Shown here one piece after another: positions 5,950 to 6,187 of a stretch of 6,187 nt of DNA. The translations under genes and the position numbers were made by a program. Each line of letters starts with the position of its first letter. Position 1 is the stretch's first letter. The stretch covers positions 1,789-7,975 of the forward strand of contig DCMF01000122.1 in the NCBI GenBank assembly GCA_002321305.1, in the 5' to 3' direction. The notes beneath the pieces are model-generated. The model was not told where the DNA came from. It searched no databases and saw nothing but the letters and a program-made list of their open reading frames with translations. This stretch comes from Verrucomicrobia bacterium UBA1629. Its GTDB lineage: Bacteria > Verrucomicrobiota > Kiritimatiellia > RFP12 > UBA1067.

Positions 5950-6187
5950 ATGAAGACGAAAGTTGAGATCAGGGCGTTGTGCGCGGCCGCAGCCGTGGCC
6001 GCGGGCGCGGCCCTTTCGGCGCGGGCGGCGGAGGACCTCGCGTCCTACGTCGACCCGTTCACGGGCACGGCGGGGACGGGCCACACGCACCCGTCGGCGT
6101 GCGTGCCGTTCGGGATGGTGCAGGCCGGGCCGGACACGGGCGGCGGACGGTGTGCCGACTGGACCTACTGCTCCGGCTACCAGTACC
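5950..6187 (+). CDS. GH92 family alpha-mannosidase, N-terminal fragment (cut by window end)
   Basis: Only the first 79 codons are visible; the frame runs open past the window edge. A signal peptide occupies about residues 1-26 (KTKVEIR n-region, Ala-rich core, SARA cleavage site), so the enzyme is exported. The mature start matches the GH92 N-terminal signature: YVDPFTGT (33-40), GHTHPSA (44-50), VPFGMVQAGPDT (52-63), then W71 and CSGY (74-77), comparable to the family pattern VDPFIGTGG..GHT.PGA..PFGMVQ.SPDT...CSGY. Known GH92 members are calcium-dependent, inverting exo-alpha-mannosidases, mostly alpha-1,2 or alpha-1,3, that trim N-glycans or mannans. They have an N-terminal beta-sandwich and a C-terminal alpha/alpha barrel of roughly 700-800 residues in total. 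The catalytic residues lie beyond the window, so activity and linkage specificity cannot be judged. It lies downstream of the GH42-like gene in the same direction, after a 101-nt spacer. Confidence 0.9.
   Translation, partial: MKTKVEIRALCAAAAVAAGAALSARAAEDLASYVDPFTGTAGTGHTHPSACVPFGMVQAGPDTGGGRCADWTYCSGYQY

Noticed and set aside
5764..6090. Antisense open frame of 108 codons across the spacer and the GH92 start
   Set aside because: It runs opposite the conserved GH92 N-terminal motif and the end of the GH42-like gene, with no domain or ribosome binding site.

Overview
The window is GC-rich and gene-dense, with all genes on the + strand. Its three genes look like part of a secreted or cell-surface glycan-utilisation locus. 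The combination points to the PVC superphylum, probably a gut or environmental Kiritimatiellota/Verrucomicrobiota lineage: a large passenger-like protein with autotransporter-associated beta-strand repeats, a divergent clan GH-A enzyme, and a GH92 alpha-mannosidase. The taxonomic placement is inference, since no rRNA or marker gene is present.

Layout. Positions 1-357 hold no supportable gene. This less GC-rich leader carries a cluster of 9-mers of the form RACGCRAAG, two in tandem and two inverted, which can fold into a nested palindrome (103-185). It also has smaller palindromes and a tight GC hairpin (301-316) shortly before the first ribosome binding site. Positions 358-3264 encode a 968-residue exported beta-helix-type protein with an unusually long charged signal-peptide n-region and no recognisable outer-membrane barrel. 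After a 19-nt gap, 3284-5848 encodes an 854-residue exported protein. Its C-terminal two thirds resemble a GH42-type beta-galactosidase barrel followed by the flavodoxin-like (trimerisation) domain. The nucleophile region is recognisable, but the usual Asn-Glu acid/base motif appears to be missing. A 101-nt spacer (5849-5949) contains a hairpin, an isolated TTGACA box and a perfect 12-bp tandem duplication that duplicates the Shine-Dalgarno sequence. From 5950 to the window end runs the signal peptide and diagnostic N-terminus of a GH92 alpha-mannosidase, cut off by the window edge.

How they may work together (inference). The GH92 enzyme would trim alpha-linked mannose, and the GH42-like protein would hydrolyse or bind another part of the glycan. 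The repeat-rich protein would serve as a surface adhesin or scaffold. The tight spacing of the first two genes suggests one transcript. The third gene may be read through or separately controlled. The most unusual items are the divergent GH42-like protein and the nested repeat element in the leader.
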